The notes under the pieces: model-generated
The model's input: only the letters and a program-made list of their open reading frames with translations
Databases searched by the model: none
Told to the model about the DNA's origin: nothing
Source: Polaromonas sp.
GTDB taxonomy: Bacteria; Pseudomonadota; Gammaproteobacteria; Burkholderiales; Burkholderiaceae_C
Assembly (NCBI GenBank): GCA_014376885.1
Contig: JACMQR010000160.1
Coordinates: forward strand, 1 to 13,808
Length of the DNA stretch: 13,808 bases
Direction: 5' to 3'
Translations under genes and position numbers: made by a program
In this document: positions 1-6,783 of the stretch, in pieces
How the letters are laid out: every line of letters starts with the position of its first letter
How positions within the stretch are numbered: position 1 is the stretch's first letter

Positions 1-510
1 GTGCAGTTGCAAGCCATCTTGCAAGCGCAGCCGGTCGCCGGCAAACACCGCGCGCGCCGCCGGATTGAGAAACACCGCGCCGGGCGCGAACAGCGCCATC
101 CGGTCCGCATCCTTGGCGGGTACCGGCATCAGGCCGGGCGCGACCATTGCTACCGCCAGCGCATCGACGCCGATGATGCGCAGCAGCTGGCGCTTGCCCT
201 GGCCGGCGCTGTCGTCCAGCGCATAGGTCGAGATTTCCAGCACCGGGCTGGCCATGGCCACCTGCGGGCTGGCGGCCACGCGTGCGTAGACCGCCTCGTC
301 AAAGCTGCCCTGCACCGCCCGCAGTTCCAGGTCGGGCTGGCCGTTGACCGCCCGCACCGCCTGCGAAAACTCGGACAGCGCCGAGTTGTTGATCAGGTGC
401 ACCGAAAAGGCCAGCGCCACGCCGAGCATGACCGCCACCACGGCAGCAGCATTGCGCCACGGGTGGTGGCGCAGTTCCTGCCAGGAAAAGGTTTGGAGCA
501 GGGCGCGCAT
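1..510 (-). CDS. ABC transporter permease, FtsX/MacB type (N-terminal part)
   Basis: Reading the minus strand from an ATG at 510 gives 170 codons open to the window edge, so the C-terminal part is missing. The protein begins MRALLQTFSWQELRHHPWRN, followed by one hydrophobic segment (about residues 22-39, AAAVVAVMLGVALAFSVHLI). A soluble stretch then resembles the periplasmic core (MacB_PCD-like) of FtsX-family permeases. Known members place a large periplasmic domain after the first membrane helix and have further helices near the C terminus. This topology and the ATPase gene 38 nt upstream on the same strand point to the membrane half of an inner-membrane ABC exporter, possibly YbbA/YbbP-like or LolCDE/MacB-like. 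The substrate cannot be told. No good ribosome-binding site precedes the ATG, so translation may depend on coupling with the ATPase gene. Confidence 0.8.
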   Translation of the reverse strand, partial: MRALLQTFSWQELRHHPWRNAAAVVAVMLGVALAFSVHLINNSALSEFSQAVRAVNGQPDLELRAVQGSFDEAVYARVAASPQVAMASPVLEISTYALDDSAGQGKRQLLRIIGVDALAVAMVAPGLMPVPAKDADRMALFAPGAVFLNPAARAVFAGDRLRLQDGLQLH

Positions 511-548
511 GGGGCTGAGGGAGCTAAGGGGGCAGATCCGGGGCGGTT

Positions 549-1196
549 TCAGGTCGAAATGCCGGTACTGCTCAGGTGCAGCACCCGGTCGGCGCGCGCC
601 GCCGCCGCCACCGAGTGCGTGACCAGAACCATGGCCGCGCCCTGCTCGCGGGTCTGGGCGATCAGCGCGTCCATGACTTTGGCAGCGGTGGTCGGGTCGA
701 GGTTGCCGGTTGGCTCGTCGGCCAGCAGCAGGCCGGGCCGGTGCACCAGCGCCCGGGCAATCGCCACCCGCTGCAGCTGCCCGCCGCTCAGCTGCTGCGG
801 CAGGCGCGCGCCCAGGCCTTTCAAACCGACGGCCTCCAGCAAGGCCTGCACCCGGGCGTCATCGGCCTGGCCGAGCAGCAGCAGCGGCAGCGCCACGTTT
901 TGCGCCACATCCAGGTGCGGAAGCACATGAAAGGCCTGAAACACAAAGCCGACCTGGCGGCGGCGCAGCAGGGCGCGCTGGTCGTCGCTCATTCGCCCCA
1001 GGTCGGCGCCGTTCAGGCTGACCGTGCCTTCGTCCCAGCTGTCCAGCCCGGCCATGCAGTTGAGCAGCGTCGACTTGCCGACACCCGACTCGCCGACGAT
1101 GGCGACGAATTCGCCGGGCGCCACGGCCAGGCTGACCTGGCTGAACACGGCCGCGTCACCATAGCGTTTGCCCAGGTTGCTGATTGTCAAGCGCAT
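549..1196 (-). CDS. ABC transporter ATP-binding protein (LolD/YbbA/MacB type)
   Basis: The 215-residue product is a single nucleotide-binding domain that energises the adjacent FtsX-type permease. Visible motifs are Walker A GESGVGKS (35-42), Q-loop Gln87 in FVFQAFH, signature LSGGQ (136-140), Walker B LLLADE (156-161) followed by PTGNLD, and the switch His194 in LVTHS. The spacing and the ADEPTGNLD sequence are typical of the LolD/YbbA/MacB/FtsE subfamily, which drives conformational work on periplasmic substrates or lipoproteins instead of classical import. The start ATG (1194-1196) lies inside the end of miaA, whose TGA is at 1187-1189. That 10-nt overlap implies cotranscription and probable translational coupling. 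The exact subfamily is uncertain because the permease is incomplete. Confidence 0.93.
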   Translation of the reverse strand: MRLTISNLGKRYGDAAVFSQVSLAVAPGEFVAIVGESGVGKSTLLNCMAGLDSWDEGTVSLNGADLGRMSDDQRALLRRRQVGFVFQAFHVLPHLDVAQNVALPLLLLGQADDARVQALLEAVGLKGLGARLPQQLSGGQLQRVAIARALVHRPGLLLADEPTGNLDPTTAAKVMDALIAQTREQGAAMVLVTHSVAAAARADRVLHLSSTGIST

Positions 1197-2221
1197 CGGG
1201 CGCTTTCCATGCCGGCCTTGACCTGGGCCAGCACCTGCTCAAGCGCTGCCGGGTCGTCGCAAGCCACCACACGGCGCTGCGGCATTGAGCGCAGCCAGGT
1301 GAGCTGCCGTTTGGCCAGCTGGCGGCTTGCGACAATGCCTTTGTCACGCAGCCCGGCCAGCGCTTTGGGCGCAAGCGGCTCGCCAAACCCCAGCGCCTCT
1401 TGGGCATCGAGCGCTTCCCAGGCCTGCCGGTAGCCGACGCAGCGCATCGCCGGCAGGTCGGGCGTCAGGTCGCCACGCGCCCGCAACGCCCTGACCTCAT
1501 CGACAAAGCCGGCTGCCAGCATGGCGTCAAAGCGCCCGGCAATGCGCTCGTGCAGCCAGGCGCGGTTTGCCGGTTCAAGGGAAATAAGCAGGGTAGTGCT
1601 TGCCCCGATTGCATTGTCAGCTATGGTTTGAATAGCATTTCGCTGGTGGAAAAACGACAGCGGCTGGCCGGACACCCGAAACACCTCCAGCGCCCGCGAG
1701 ATACGCTGCGAATCGTTGGGCGCCAGGCGCGCTGCCGTGGCCGGATCGACCTGCGCCAGTTCGGCATGCAGCGCCGGCCAGCCGGCGTCGGCGGCTTCGA
1801 GCGCCAGCGCGGCGCGCACCGCCGGGTCGGCCGCCGGCATGTCGTCCAGGCCGTCGAACAGGGCCTTGAAATACAGCATGGTGCCGCCGACCAGCAGCGG
1901 CAGCGCGCCGCGCGCGCTGATGGCCTCGATCAGCGGCCCGGCAGCGCGCACGAATTCTGCAGCGCTGTAGGCGTTCAGCGGGTCGCGGATGTCGATCAGG
2001 TGGTGCGGCACGGCTGCCAGCTCGCTGGGGGCTGGCTTGGCTGTGCCGATGTCCATGCCCCGGTACACCAGGGCCGAGTCGACACTGATGATCTCGGCCG
2101 GCCAGCGTTTGGCAATGGCCAGCGCGGCGGCGGTCTTGCCCGACGCGGTCGGTCCGGCCAGGGCAATGCAGCGGGTGGGCAGGCGCAGCGCTGGGCACTG
2201 CGGTTCGGGTAAAGCGGACAT
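1187..2221 (-). CDS. miaA: tRNA dimethylallyltransferase MiaA
   Basis: MiaA transfers a dimethylallyl group from DMAPP to N6 of adenosine 37 in tRNAs reading UNN codons, the first step towards ms2i6A. The 344-residue protein shows the P-loop GPTASGKT (23-30), the [16 protein letters not shown] segment (48-63) with the family's conserved Asp, HHLID (73-77), [11 protein letters not shown] (111-121) and the C-terminal CVGYRQAWE and [13 protein letters not shown] blocks. It is somewhat longer than the roughly 310-residue family norm. Residues about 196-214 (from [13 protein letters not shown] onward), between QPLSFFHQR and [14 protein letters not shown], are encoded by a lower-GC patch resembling a dispersed repeat. 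The start at 2221 lies 33 nt after the hydrolase gene's stop, so the two genes are probably cotranscribed. The ABC ATPase gene overlaps its 3' end. The hfq gene usual in gammaproteobacteria does not follow. Confidence 0.97.
   Translation of the reverse strand: MSALPEPQCPALRLPTRCIALAGPTASGKTAAALAIAKRWPAEIISVDSALVYRGMDIGTAKPAPSELAAVPHHLIDIRDPLNAYSAAEFVRAAGPLIEAISARGALPLLVGGTMLYFKALFDGLDDMPAADPAVRAALALEAADAGWPALHAELAQVDPATAARLAPNDSQRISRALEVFRVSGQPLSFFHQRNAIQTIADNAIGASTTLLISLEPANRAWLHERIAGRFDAMLAAGFVDEVRALRARGDLTPDLPAMRCVGYRQAWEALDAQEALGFGEPLAPKALAGLRDKGIVASRQLAKRQLTWLRSMPQRRVVACDDPAALEQVLAQVKAGMESARCA
1579..1640 (+). repeat. dispersed-element copy A inside miaA
   Basis: A perfect GCTAT-N7-ATAGC palindrome (1620-1636) is preceded by TGCATTGTCA and by GCCCCGATTGCA (1602-1613), in a patch clearly richer in A/T than the surrounding gene. 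It is in frame and encodes part of a variable MiaA segment. Extent and membership of a repeat family are inferred from the other copies in this window and from general familiarity with such elements in Comamonadaceae. Confidence 0.5.
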
Positions 2222-2254
2222 TTGGGCGAGGCTACCAGAAAGCCGCCGCCCGAA

Positions 2255-3139
2255 TCAGTGGCGCGCCAGCAGTTCAGGGCTTTGGCGCGTGCCAAACAAG
2301 TCGGCCAGCGCCAGCCGGTACTGCGCCTGGCCCAGGGAATTGGTGTTGAAGTGGGAGCCGCCCTCGACCAGCAAAAACGACTTGGGCGCTTGCGCCGCCT
2401 CGTACAGCTTGCGGCCCAGGGCGGGCAGGATGAAGGTGTCTTTCGCGCCATGCACGACCAGCAGCGGCGATCCCAGGCGGGCCACCTTGTCGATCGACTC
2501 GAACGGCTGGGTGATCAGCGCGCGCAATGGCAGCCAGCCCCATTTCATGGTGGCCACGACGTCGGCAATCGAGGTGAAGGTGCCCTCGACAATCGTGCCG
2601 GCTTCGTCATTGACCTGGGATGCCAGATCGATGGCGACCGCGCCGCCCAGCGAATGGCCGAAGATGTAGCGCGGCTGGCCCGGCTGCTGGGCGCCCAGCC
2701 AGTCCCAGGCGGCTCTGGCATCTTCATAGGCCATGTGTTCAGACGGCAGGTCGGGCGAGCTTTTGCCGAAACCCCGGTAGTCGATGGCAAGCACCGAAAA
2801 GCCCAGCTCCTGCATGCGCCGGATGCGCGGCGCCGAGCCTTCGACATTCCAGCGCGCGCCATGCAGGTACAGCAGCAGCGGCGCCTTGGCGCCGTTCCAG
2901 CCGGCCCGCTCTTTTTGCGCCGGCAGCCACAGGCCATGAAGCTTGACGGGGCGGCCGGTGGTCACAGAGTCAAAGCCGATCCAGACCTCCTTCATGTCCT
3001 GGAGCTGTTCGGCGCTGTTGCCCCAGCTGCGGTCGCTGGGCTGGAAAATCCAGCCGCGCTGCTGTTCGTCCAGGGTGGTGCAGCCGGCCAGCATGGCAAA
3101 GGCCAGCAGCACGGAAGAAAGAAGTGGCCAGTGTTTCAT
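2255..3139 (-). CDS. alpha/beta hydrolase lipoprotein (BEM46/YfhR-like)
   Basis: This 294-residue serine hydrolase of the alpha/beta-hydrolase fold has a type II signal peptide: MKHWPLL, a hydrophobic core, then the lipobox LAGC with Cys20 as the predicted lipidated residue. It is therefore probably anchored in an envelope membrane and faces the periplasm. Catalytic features are the oxyanion region YLHGARWN (91-98), IDYRGFGKS (119-127), the nucleophile elbow GHSLGG with Ser163, an acidic residue Asp234 in VVHGAKD, and His263 in GGSHFN. The arrangement resembles the BEM46/YfhR group, whose physiological substrates are mostly unknown. It is the upstream neighbour of miaA on the same strand and divergent from the DUF3429 gene. 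The function in an operon with miaA is not evident from the sequence. Confidence 0.88.
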   Translation of the reverse strand: MKHWPLLSSVLLAFAMLAGCTTLDEQQRGWIFQPSDRSWGNSAEQLQDMKEVWIGFDSVTTGRPVKLHGLWLPAQKERAGWNGAKAPLLLYLHGARWNVEGSAPRIRRMQELGFSVLAIDYRGFGKSSPDLPSEHMAYEDARAAWDWLGAQQPGQPRYIFGHSLGGAVAIDLASQVNDEAGTIVEGTFTSIADVVATMKWGWLPLRALITQPFESIDKVARLGSPLLVVHGAKDTFILPALGRKLYEAAQAPKSFLLVEGGSHFNTNSLGQAQYRLALADLFGTRQSPELLARH

Positions 3140-3230
3140 TGCTCATACTGATCAGCTGGCGGGCAAATAGTTCGCAGCCCAGGGTTTTCACCAGCCGGCC
3201 ATGAAGGCCGCTGCCCGGTTTGCGCTGCTC

Positions 3231-3236
3231 TACACT
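3231..3236 (+). promoter_or_regulatory. candidate -10 element for the DUF3429 gene
   Basis: TACACT ends 6 nt before the ATG at 3243, so transcription would begin at the start codon itself. No convincing -35 hexamer lies 16-18 nt upstream. It is a weak call, kept because other genes in the window show the same spacing. Confidence 0.25.
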
Positions 3237-3242
3237 TTGGCG

Positions 3243-3689
3243 ATGACACCGAGCCGTTTTGCCCCGCCATCGCCCGTCGCCCGCCTGCTGGGCCTGGCCG
3301 GCCTGCTGCCGTTCGTCGCTGGTGCCGCCGGGCTGGCCATGCTTCCAGCGCCGGGCCTGCAAGCCTGGGCCGGAACGGCCCTGGTGGCCTACGGCGCGCT
3401 GATCGCCAGTTTTCTGGGCGGCATTCACTGGGGGCTGGCCATGCAGGGCCAGCCCCCAGTGAACCAGCGCCTGCTCTGGGGCGTGTCGCCCAGCCTGCTG
3501 GCCTGGATGGCGGTGCTGCTGCCGCTTGGTGCCGGCCTGCTGCTGCTGGCTGTGCTGCTGCTGGCCTGCTATGCGGTCGATCGGCGGCTGTATGCCAGCG
3601 CCGGGCTGTCGGGCTGGCTGGGCCTGCGCCTGCAGCTGACCGGCGTGGCGGCGCTGAGCTGCCTGGCCGGGGCTTGGCTTTCCCGCTGA
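3243..3689 (+). CDS. DUF3429 family inner-membrane protein
   Basis: The product is a small hydrophobic protein of 148 residues with about four or five predicted membrane segments and the sequence YGALIASFLGGIHWG (50-64), which I recognise as characteristic of the DUF3429 family. No molecular function is known for that family. I chose the ATG at 3243 (MTPSRFAPP) because the protein then starts as family members do. An in-frame ATG at 3201 would add 14 residues with no ribosome-binding site. No Shine-Dalgarno precedes 3243 either, and a -10-like TACACT lies exactly 6 nt upstream, so a leaderless transcript is possible. The codons for residues 61-74 contain a perfect 17-bp inverted repeat (3424-3463). 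The gene converges on mutL, leaving 34 nt between the stops. Confidence 0.85.
   Translation: MTPSRFAPPSPVARLLGLAGLLPFVAGAAGLAMLPAPGLQAWAGTALVAYGALIASFLGGIHWGLAMQGQPPVNQRLLWGVSPSLLAWMAVLLPLGAGLLLLAVLLLACYAVDRRLYASAGLSGWLGLRLQLTGVAALSCLAGAWLSR
3424..3463. repeat. perfect 17-bp inverted repeat inside the DUF3429 gene
   Basis: Arms TTCACTGGGGGCTGGCC (3424-3440) and GGCCAGCCCCCAGTGAA (3447-3463) are exact reverse complements separated by ATGCAG. The mRNA or single-stranded DNA could form a very stable hairpin. It codes for the segment around IHWGLAMQGQPPVN, so both arms are also under protein-coding constraint. There is no T-run after it, so it is not a classical terminator. Confidence 0.9.
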
Positions 3690-3723
3690 AGCGCCCCAGG
3701 GCTGGCGGCCCGCGTGTGGCTGT

Positions 3724-5595
3724 TCAGCGGCCGCGCAAGAACAGGGTGTCGAGTTCCTTGACCGTCACCTGCCGCCAGGTCGGCCGGCCGTGGTTGCACT
3801 GGTCCGAGCGCTCGGTGGCTTCCATCTGGCGCAGCAGGGCGTTCATTTCATCGACGGCCAGCTGCCGGTTGGCGCGCACCGCACCATGGCAGGCCATGGT
3901 GCCGAGCAGCTCGTTGCGCGCCCGCTCGACGACCGTGCTGGCATCTTGCTGCGCCAGCTCGCCCAGGACGCTGCGGGCCAGCGTGACAACGTCGCCGGCG
4001 GACAGGCTGGTGGGCACCGCCCGTACCGCCAGCGTGCGCGGTGAAAACGGCGTGATGTCCAGGCCGAGCAGCCCCAAGGTGTCGGCGCAGGCTTCGGCCG
4101 TGGCCACTTCAAGCGGCGTCGCGGCAAAGGTTGCCGGAATCAACAGCGGCTGGCTGGCGATGCGCGAGCCGTCGAGCTGGGTTTTCAGCCGCTCGTAGAC
4201 GATGCGTTCATGCGCCGCATGCATGTCGACAATCACCAGTCCTCGGCTGTTCTCGGCCAGGATATAGATGCCCTGCAGCTGGGCCAGGGCGCGGCCCAGC
4301 GGCCAGTCGCCCTGGGGCAGGGCGCTGCCTGCCAAAGAACCGGGCCGTGCCGGCTCCACCGGGCGCAATGGCAGACCGCCCGCCGGCACCGGCCACAGGG
4401 CGTCAAGGTCAGACACCCGATGGCCTTGATTTGCTCCGAAGTTAATAGCAGGCTGTGACCACCCCTGTTGCACAAATGCCTTGTTAGGCTGTAAATCCGG
4501 ACTGGCGGGCAGCGGGCTGGCGGTAGCCGGAAGCTGCGTGCCGCTGGCACCTGCCCGAGGCGCGGCCAGCGCATCCTGCACGGCATGGCGCACTGCCTGG
4601 TGCACCTCGCGGCTGTCGCGAAAGCGCACCTCGATCTTGGTCGGATGCACATTCACATCCACCCGCGCCGGGTCGATCTCGACATACAGCGCATACACCG
4701 GCTGGCGCTGGCCGTGCAGCACATCTTCATAGGCGCTGCGGGCGGCATGGCCGAGCACCTTGTCGCGCACAAAGCGGCCGTTGACATAGGCAAACTGCTG
4801 GTCGGCCCGCGAACGCGCGGCGTCTGGCACGCCAGCGCGGCCCCAGACGCGCACCGCCGGCCGGCCATCGGCGCGCCGGGCGCTGCTTTCGTAGTGCACC
4901 GCCACCGACTGCGCGACAAACTCGCTGCCCAGCACATCGGCCAGGCGCTGGTCATGGCCGGCCAGGCCGCCGCTGCCAGCGCGCCACTGCTCGACCAGCC
5001 GGCCTTCATGCCAGATGGCAAAGCCGACATCGGGGCGTACCAAGGCAGGGCGGCGCACCGCTTCGATGCAGTGGGCCAGCTCGGTGGCATCGGTTTTCAA
5101 AAACTTGCGCCGCGCCGGCGTGGCATAGAACAACTCGCGCACCTCCACGCTGGTGCCGCAGGCGCGCGGCGCCGGCTTGATCTCGCCGGTGCGGCCGTCG
5201 AGCTGCCAGGCATGCTCGGCGCCTGCGGTGCGGGACACCAGGCTGATGTCGGCAATCGCGTTGATCGCGGCCAGCGCTTCGCCCCGAAAACCCATGGTGC
5301 CGACGGTTTCCAGGTCCTCAAGCGAGGCGATCTTGCTGGTCGCATGGCGGCGCAGCGCCACCGGCAGCTCCTGGCGCGAAATGCCCTGGCCGTCATCTTC
5401 CACCGCAATCAGGCGCACGCCGCCGGCCAGCAGCCGAACGGTGACCTGCATGGCGCCGGCGTCCAGGGCGTTGTCCAGCAGCTCACGCACCACCGACGCC
5501 GGCCGCTCGACCACCTCGCCGGCGGCGATCTGGCTGATCAGCTCGTCGGGAAGGTCCAGGATGGGGCGGCGCGCGGCCGGGAAGTGGGATGTCAT
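3724..5595 (-). CDS. mutL: DNA mismatch repair protein MutL (endonuclease type)
   Basis: MutL links mismatch recognition by MutS to strand incision and excision. The 623-residue protein has an N-terminal GHKL ATPase domain: IAAGEVVERPASVVREL with catalytic Glu38 and Mg-binding Asn42, DDGQGI (67-72), GFRGEAL (102-108), and the transducer block VNVHPTK (314-320). A variable linker (about 345-430) leads to the C-terminal dimerisation domain. That domain contains DMHAAHERIVYE (457-468), which fits the DxHA(x)2E(x)4E metal-binding endonuclease motif absent from E. coli MutL, plus ACHGAVRAN (568-576) and CNHGRP (600-605). This suggests a nicking MutL, as expected in bacteria without MutH. Linker residues about 382-388 are encoded by a low-GC patch resembling the dispersed element. 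A -10-like TAAAAT lies 9 nt before the ATG. It is divergent from dedA. Confidence 0.97.
   Translation of the reverse strand: MTSHFPAARRPILDLPDELISQIAAGEVVERPASVVRELLDNALDAGAMQVTVRLLAGGVRLIAVEDDGQGISRQELPVALRRHATSKIASLEDLETVGTMGFRGEALAAINAIADISLVSRTAGAEHAWQLDGRTGEIKPAPRACGTSVEVRELFYATPARRKFLKTDATELAHCIEAVRRPALVRPDVGFAIWHEGRLVEQWRAGSGGLAGHDQRLADVLGSEFVAQSVAVHYESSARRADGRPAVRVWGRAGVPDAARSRADQQFAYVNGRFVRDKVLGHAARSAYEDVLHGQRQPVYALYVEIDPARVDVNVHPTKIEVRFRDSREVHQAVRHAVQDALAAPRAGASGTQLPATASPLPASPDLQPNKAFVQQGWSQPAINFGANQGHRVSDLDALWPVPAGGLPLRPVEPARPGSLAGSALPQGDWPLGRALAQLQGIYILAENSRGLVIVDMHAAHERIVYERLKTQLDGSRIASQPLLIPATFAATPLEVATAEACADTLGLLGLDITPFSPRTLAVRAVPTSLSAGDVVTLARSVLGELAQQDASTVVERARNELLGTMACHGAVRANRQLAVDEMNALLRQMEATERSDQCNHGRPTWRQVTVKELDTLFLRGR
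4425..4490 (+). repeat. dispersed-element copy B inside the mutL linker
   Basis: GCTCC-N7-ATAGC (4433-4449) keeps the spacing of the core in copy A, and both read AATAGCA at the right side. It lies in an A/T-richer patch coding for linker residues around 382-388 of MutL. The left half of the palindrome is degenerate. Confidence 0.4.
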
Positions 5596-5604
5596 GGCCT
5601 GCTA

Positions 5605-5610
5605 ATTTTA
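5605..5610 (-). promoter_or_regulatory. candidate -10 element for mutL
   Basis: On the minus strand TAAAAT (5/6 match to TATAAT) ends 9 nt before the mutL ATG, predicting a leader of only about 3 nt. A poor -35 (CTGAAG) lies 18 nt upstream. The surrounding 5596-5730 region is the divergent mutL/dedA intergenic space and holds nothing else I can call. Confidence 0.35.
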
Positions 5611-5717
5611 GGCGCAGCCTTTGCCCGGCTTCAGCAGGCGTCCCCAATGCGTGTAAGACGCTGGCGACATCTGCCGGCCGGGCTGGCGGCCAGCGGAAAA
5701 AACGGCTGCCGACCTGT

Positions 5718-5723
5718 CAAAAT
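5718..5723 (+). promoter_or_regulatory. candidate -10 element for dedA
   Basis: CAAAAT lies 7 nt before the ATG at 5731. It is the only A/T-rich hexamer near the start, and no convincing -35 is seen. Spacing would give an essentially leaderless message. Confidence 0.25.
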
Positions 5724-5730
5724 CAGGCGC

Positions 5731-6390
5731 ATGGAACCAGCCGCCCTTCTCATCGATTTCATTTTGCATGTTGACAAGCACCTTGAGGCGTTCGTCCTCA
5801 GCCATGGCCTGTGGGTCTATGCGCTGCTGTTTGCGGTCATCTTTGTCGAAACCGGCGTGGTCGTCATGCCTTTTTTGCCGGGGGACTCGCTGCTGTTTGT
5901 CGTCGGCGCGATGTGCGGCGTCGGCCTGATGAGCTACCCGCTGGCCATGGGTCTGCTGTTTGCCGCAGCGGTGCTGGGCGACCAGTGCAACTATGCGATC
6001 GGCCGCCACATCGGCCCGAAGGTGTTCCAGTGGGAAAACTCGCGCTTTTTCAACAAGCGGGCGTTCAACCAGGCCCATGCGTTTTACGAGCGCTATGGCG
6101 GCGTGACCATCATTGCCGCACGCTTCATGCCATTTTTGCGAACTTTTGCGCCCTTCGTGGCGGGCATTTCGCACATGAACCGCAGCAAGTTTTCGCTGTT
6201 CAATGTCGCGGGCGCCGCCTTGTGGGTGGGCGGCATCGTCAGCGTCGGCTATGCGTTCGGCAATGTGCCTTTTGTCAAGGCAAACCTGGACAAGATCATC
6301 TGGGCGATGATCCTGGTGCCCGGCCTGCTGGTGCTTTTTGGCGCCTGGCGGGCGCGCCGGCATGCTGCCAGCCAGCCGGTGCGGCCCTGA
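5731..6390 (+). CDS. DedA family membrane protein
   Basis: This 219-residue integral membrane protein belongs to the DedA/SNARE-associated (VTT domain) family, whose members act in lipid-carrier translocation and membrane homeostasis, with roles in division and proton-motive-force maintenance. Diagnostic blocks are the re-entrant segment FVETGVVVMPFLPGDS (38-53, with Glu40 and Asp52), LGDQCNYAIGRHIG (82-95), and the second re-entrant motif ARFMPFLRTFAPFVAG (130-145, with Arg131 and Arg137). Four or five further helices complete the topology, ending in a basic tail. The length is normal. The ATG at 5731 was chosen because the family N terminus begins about here and the upstream in-frame sequence is mutL antisense. 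It is divergent from mutL and converges on the glycine-zipper lipoprotein gene, with a hairpin plus T-run right after its stop. Confidence 0.94.
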   Translation: MEPAALLIDFILHVDKHLEAFVLSHGLWVYALLFAVIFVETGVVVMPFLPGDSLLFVVGAMCGVGLMSYPLAMGLLFAAAVLGDQCNYAIGRHIGPKVFQWENSRFFNKRAFNQAHAFYERYGGVTIIAARFMPFLRTFAPFVAGISHMNRSKFSLFNVAGAALWVGGIVSVGYAFGNVPFVKANLDKIIWAMILVPGLLVLFGAWRARRHAASQPVRP

Positions 6391-6414
6391 CGCTGCGCAC
6401 GGTCAGCGTTTTTT
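6390..6414 (+). terminator. intrinsic terminator after dedA
   Basis: ACGCTG (6390-6395) and CAGCGT (6404-6409) form a 6-bp stem with an 8-nt loop, followed by an unbroken T run to 6414. It begins at the last base of the dedA stop codon and lies mostly within the 3' end of the convergent lipoprotein gene. The stem is short, so strength is uncertain. Confidence 0.5.
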
Positions 6415-6615
6415 ACCGACCTCGTTGCCAATCACGGCGCCAGCGGCTGCGCCGCCCACGGTGCCCAGCGTGCCGCCGAACACCGCATTGCCGGCCACGC
6501 CGCCCAGAACCGCACCGGTCGCCGTGCCGATTTGCGCATTCGTCGGGCTGGTGCCGCAGCCGCTCAGTGCCATCAGTGACGCGGCGGCGAGGGACATCAA
6601 AATTTTCGTGCTCAT
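6403..6615 (-). CDS. small glycine-zipper lipoprotein (OsmB-like)
   Basis: The 70-residue product starts MSTKILMSLAAASLMALSGC, a type II signal peptide with the lipobox LSGC and Cys20 as the predicted lipidated residue. The mature part (about 50 residues) is a Gly/Ala-rich amphipathic stretch with repeating GxxxG spacing (TGAVLGGVAGNAVFGGTLG), ending in a basic VGKKR tail. This matches the glycine-zipper 2TM envelope lipoproteins such as OsmB, often stress-induced; induction here is not shown by the sequence. An AAAGG ribosome-binding site sits 7 nt before the ATG. Its last codons overlap the dedA terminator hairpin. The 168 bp between this gene and amiC contains only an imperfect hairpin (6703-6720) that I can point to. 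Confidence 0.85.
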   Translation of the reverse strand: MSTKILMSLAAASLMALSGCGTSPTNAQIGTATGAVLGGVAGNAVFGGTLGTVGGAAAGAVIGNEVGKKR

Positions 6616-6702
6616 GGGGTTGCCTTTCTAGTGAATTCCAGGCGCGTGCGCCAGACCTTGCCACGCATGACATTCCGGCGCAACCTGTTGTTTCATCTTA
6701 GC

Positions 6703-6720
6703 TCCGGGCTGCAAGCCGGA
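6703..6720. repeat. imperfect hairpin between amiC and the lipoprotein gene
   Basis: TCCGGGCT and AGCCGGA form a 7-bp stem with one bulged G and a 3-nt loop, about 64 nt beyond the amiC stop. No T-run follows on either strand, so a terminator role is only a possibility. Confidence 0.35.
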
Positions 6721-6783
6721 CTGTAAGGATATGTCGCCGGCGCGTGTCATAGAGCATGGCCGGCCGGCTTCGCCAAAACCACG

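Noticed and set aside
1..930. Long plus-strand open frame of about 309 codons antisense to the permease and ATPase
   Set aside because: The minus strand encodes recognisable ABC proteins here. The plus product is Arg/His/Gln-rich with no family features, as expected of a GC-rich antisense frame.
2222..3151. 309-codon plus-strand frame antisense to the hydrolase gene
   Set aside because: It mirrors the hydrolase gene, which has a signal peptide and full catalytic residues. Length alone is not evidence in GC-rich DNA.
4585..5730. Long in-frame N-terminal extension of dedA
   Set aside because: The extension is antisense to mutL and non-hydrophobic. The DedA family start fits the ATG at 5731.
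5608..6363. 251-codon minus-strand frame opposite dedA
   Set aside because: It is antisense to a well-recognised membrane protein and rich in His, Arg, Asp and Gln, the usual complement of hydrophobic codons.
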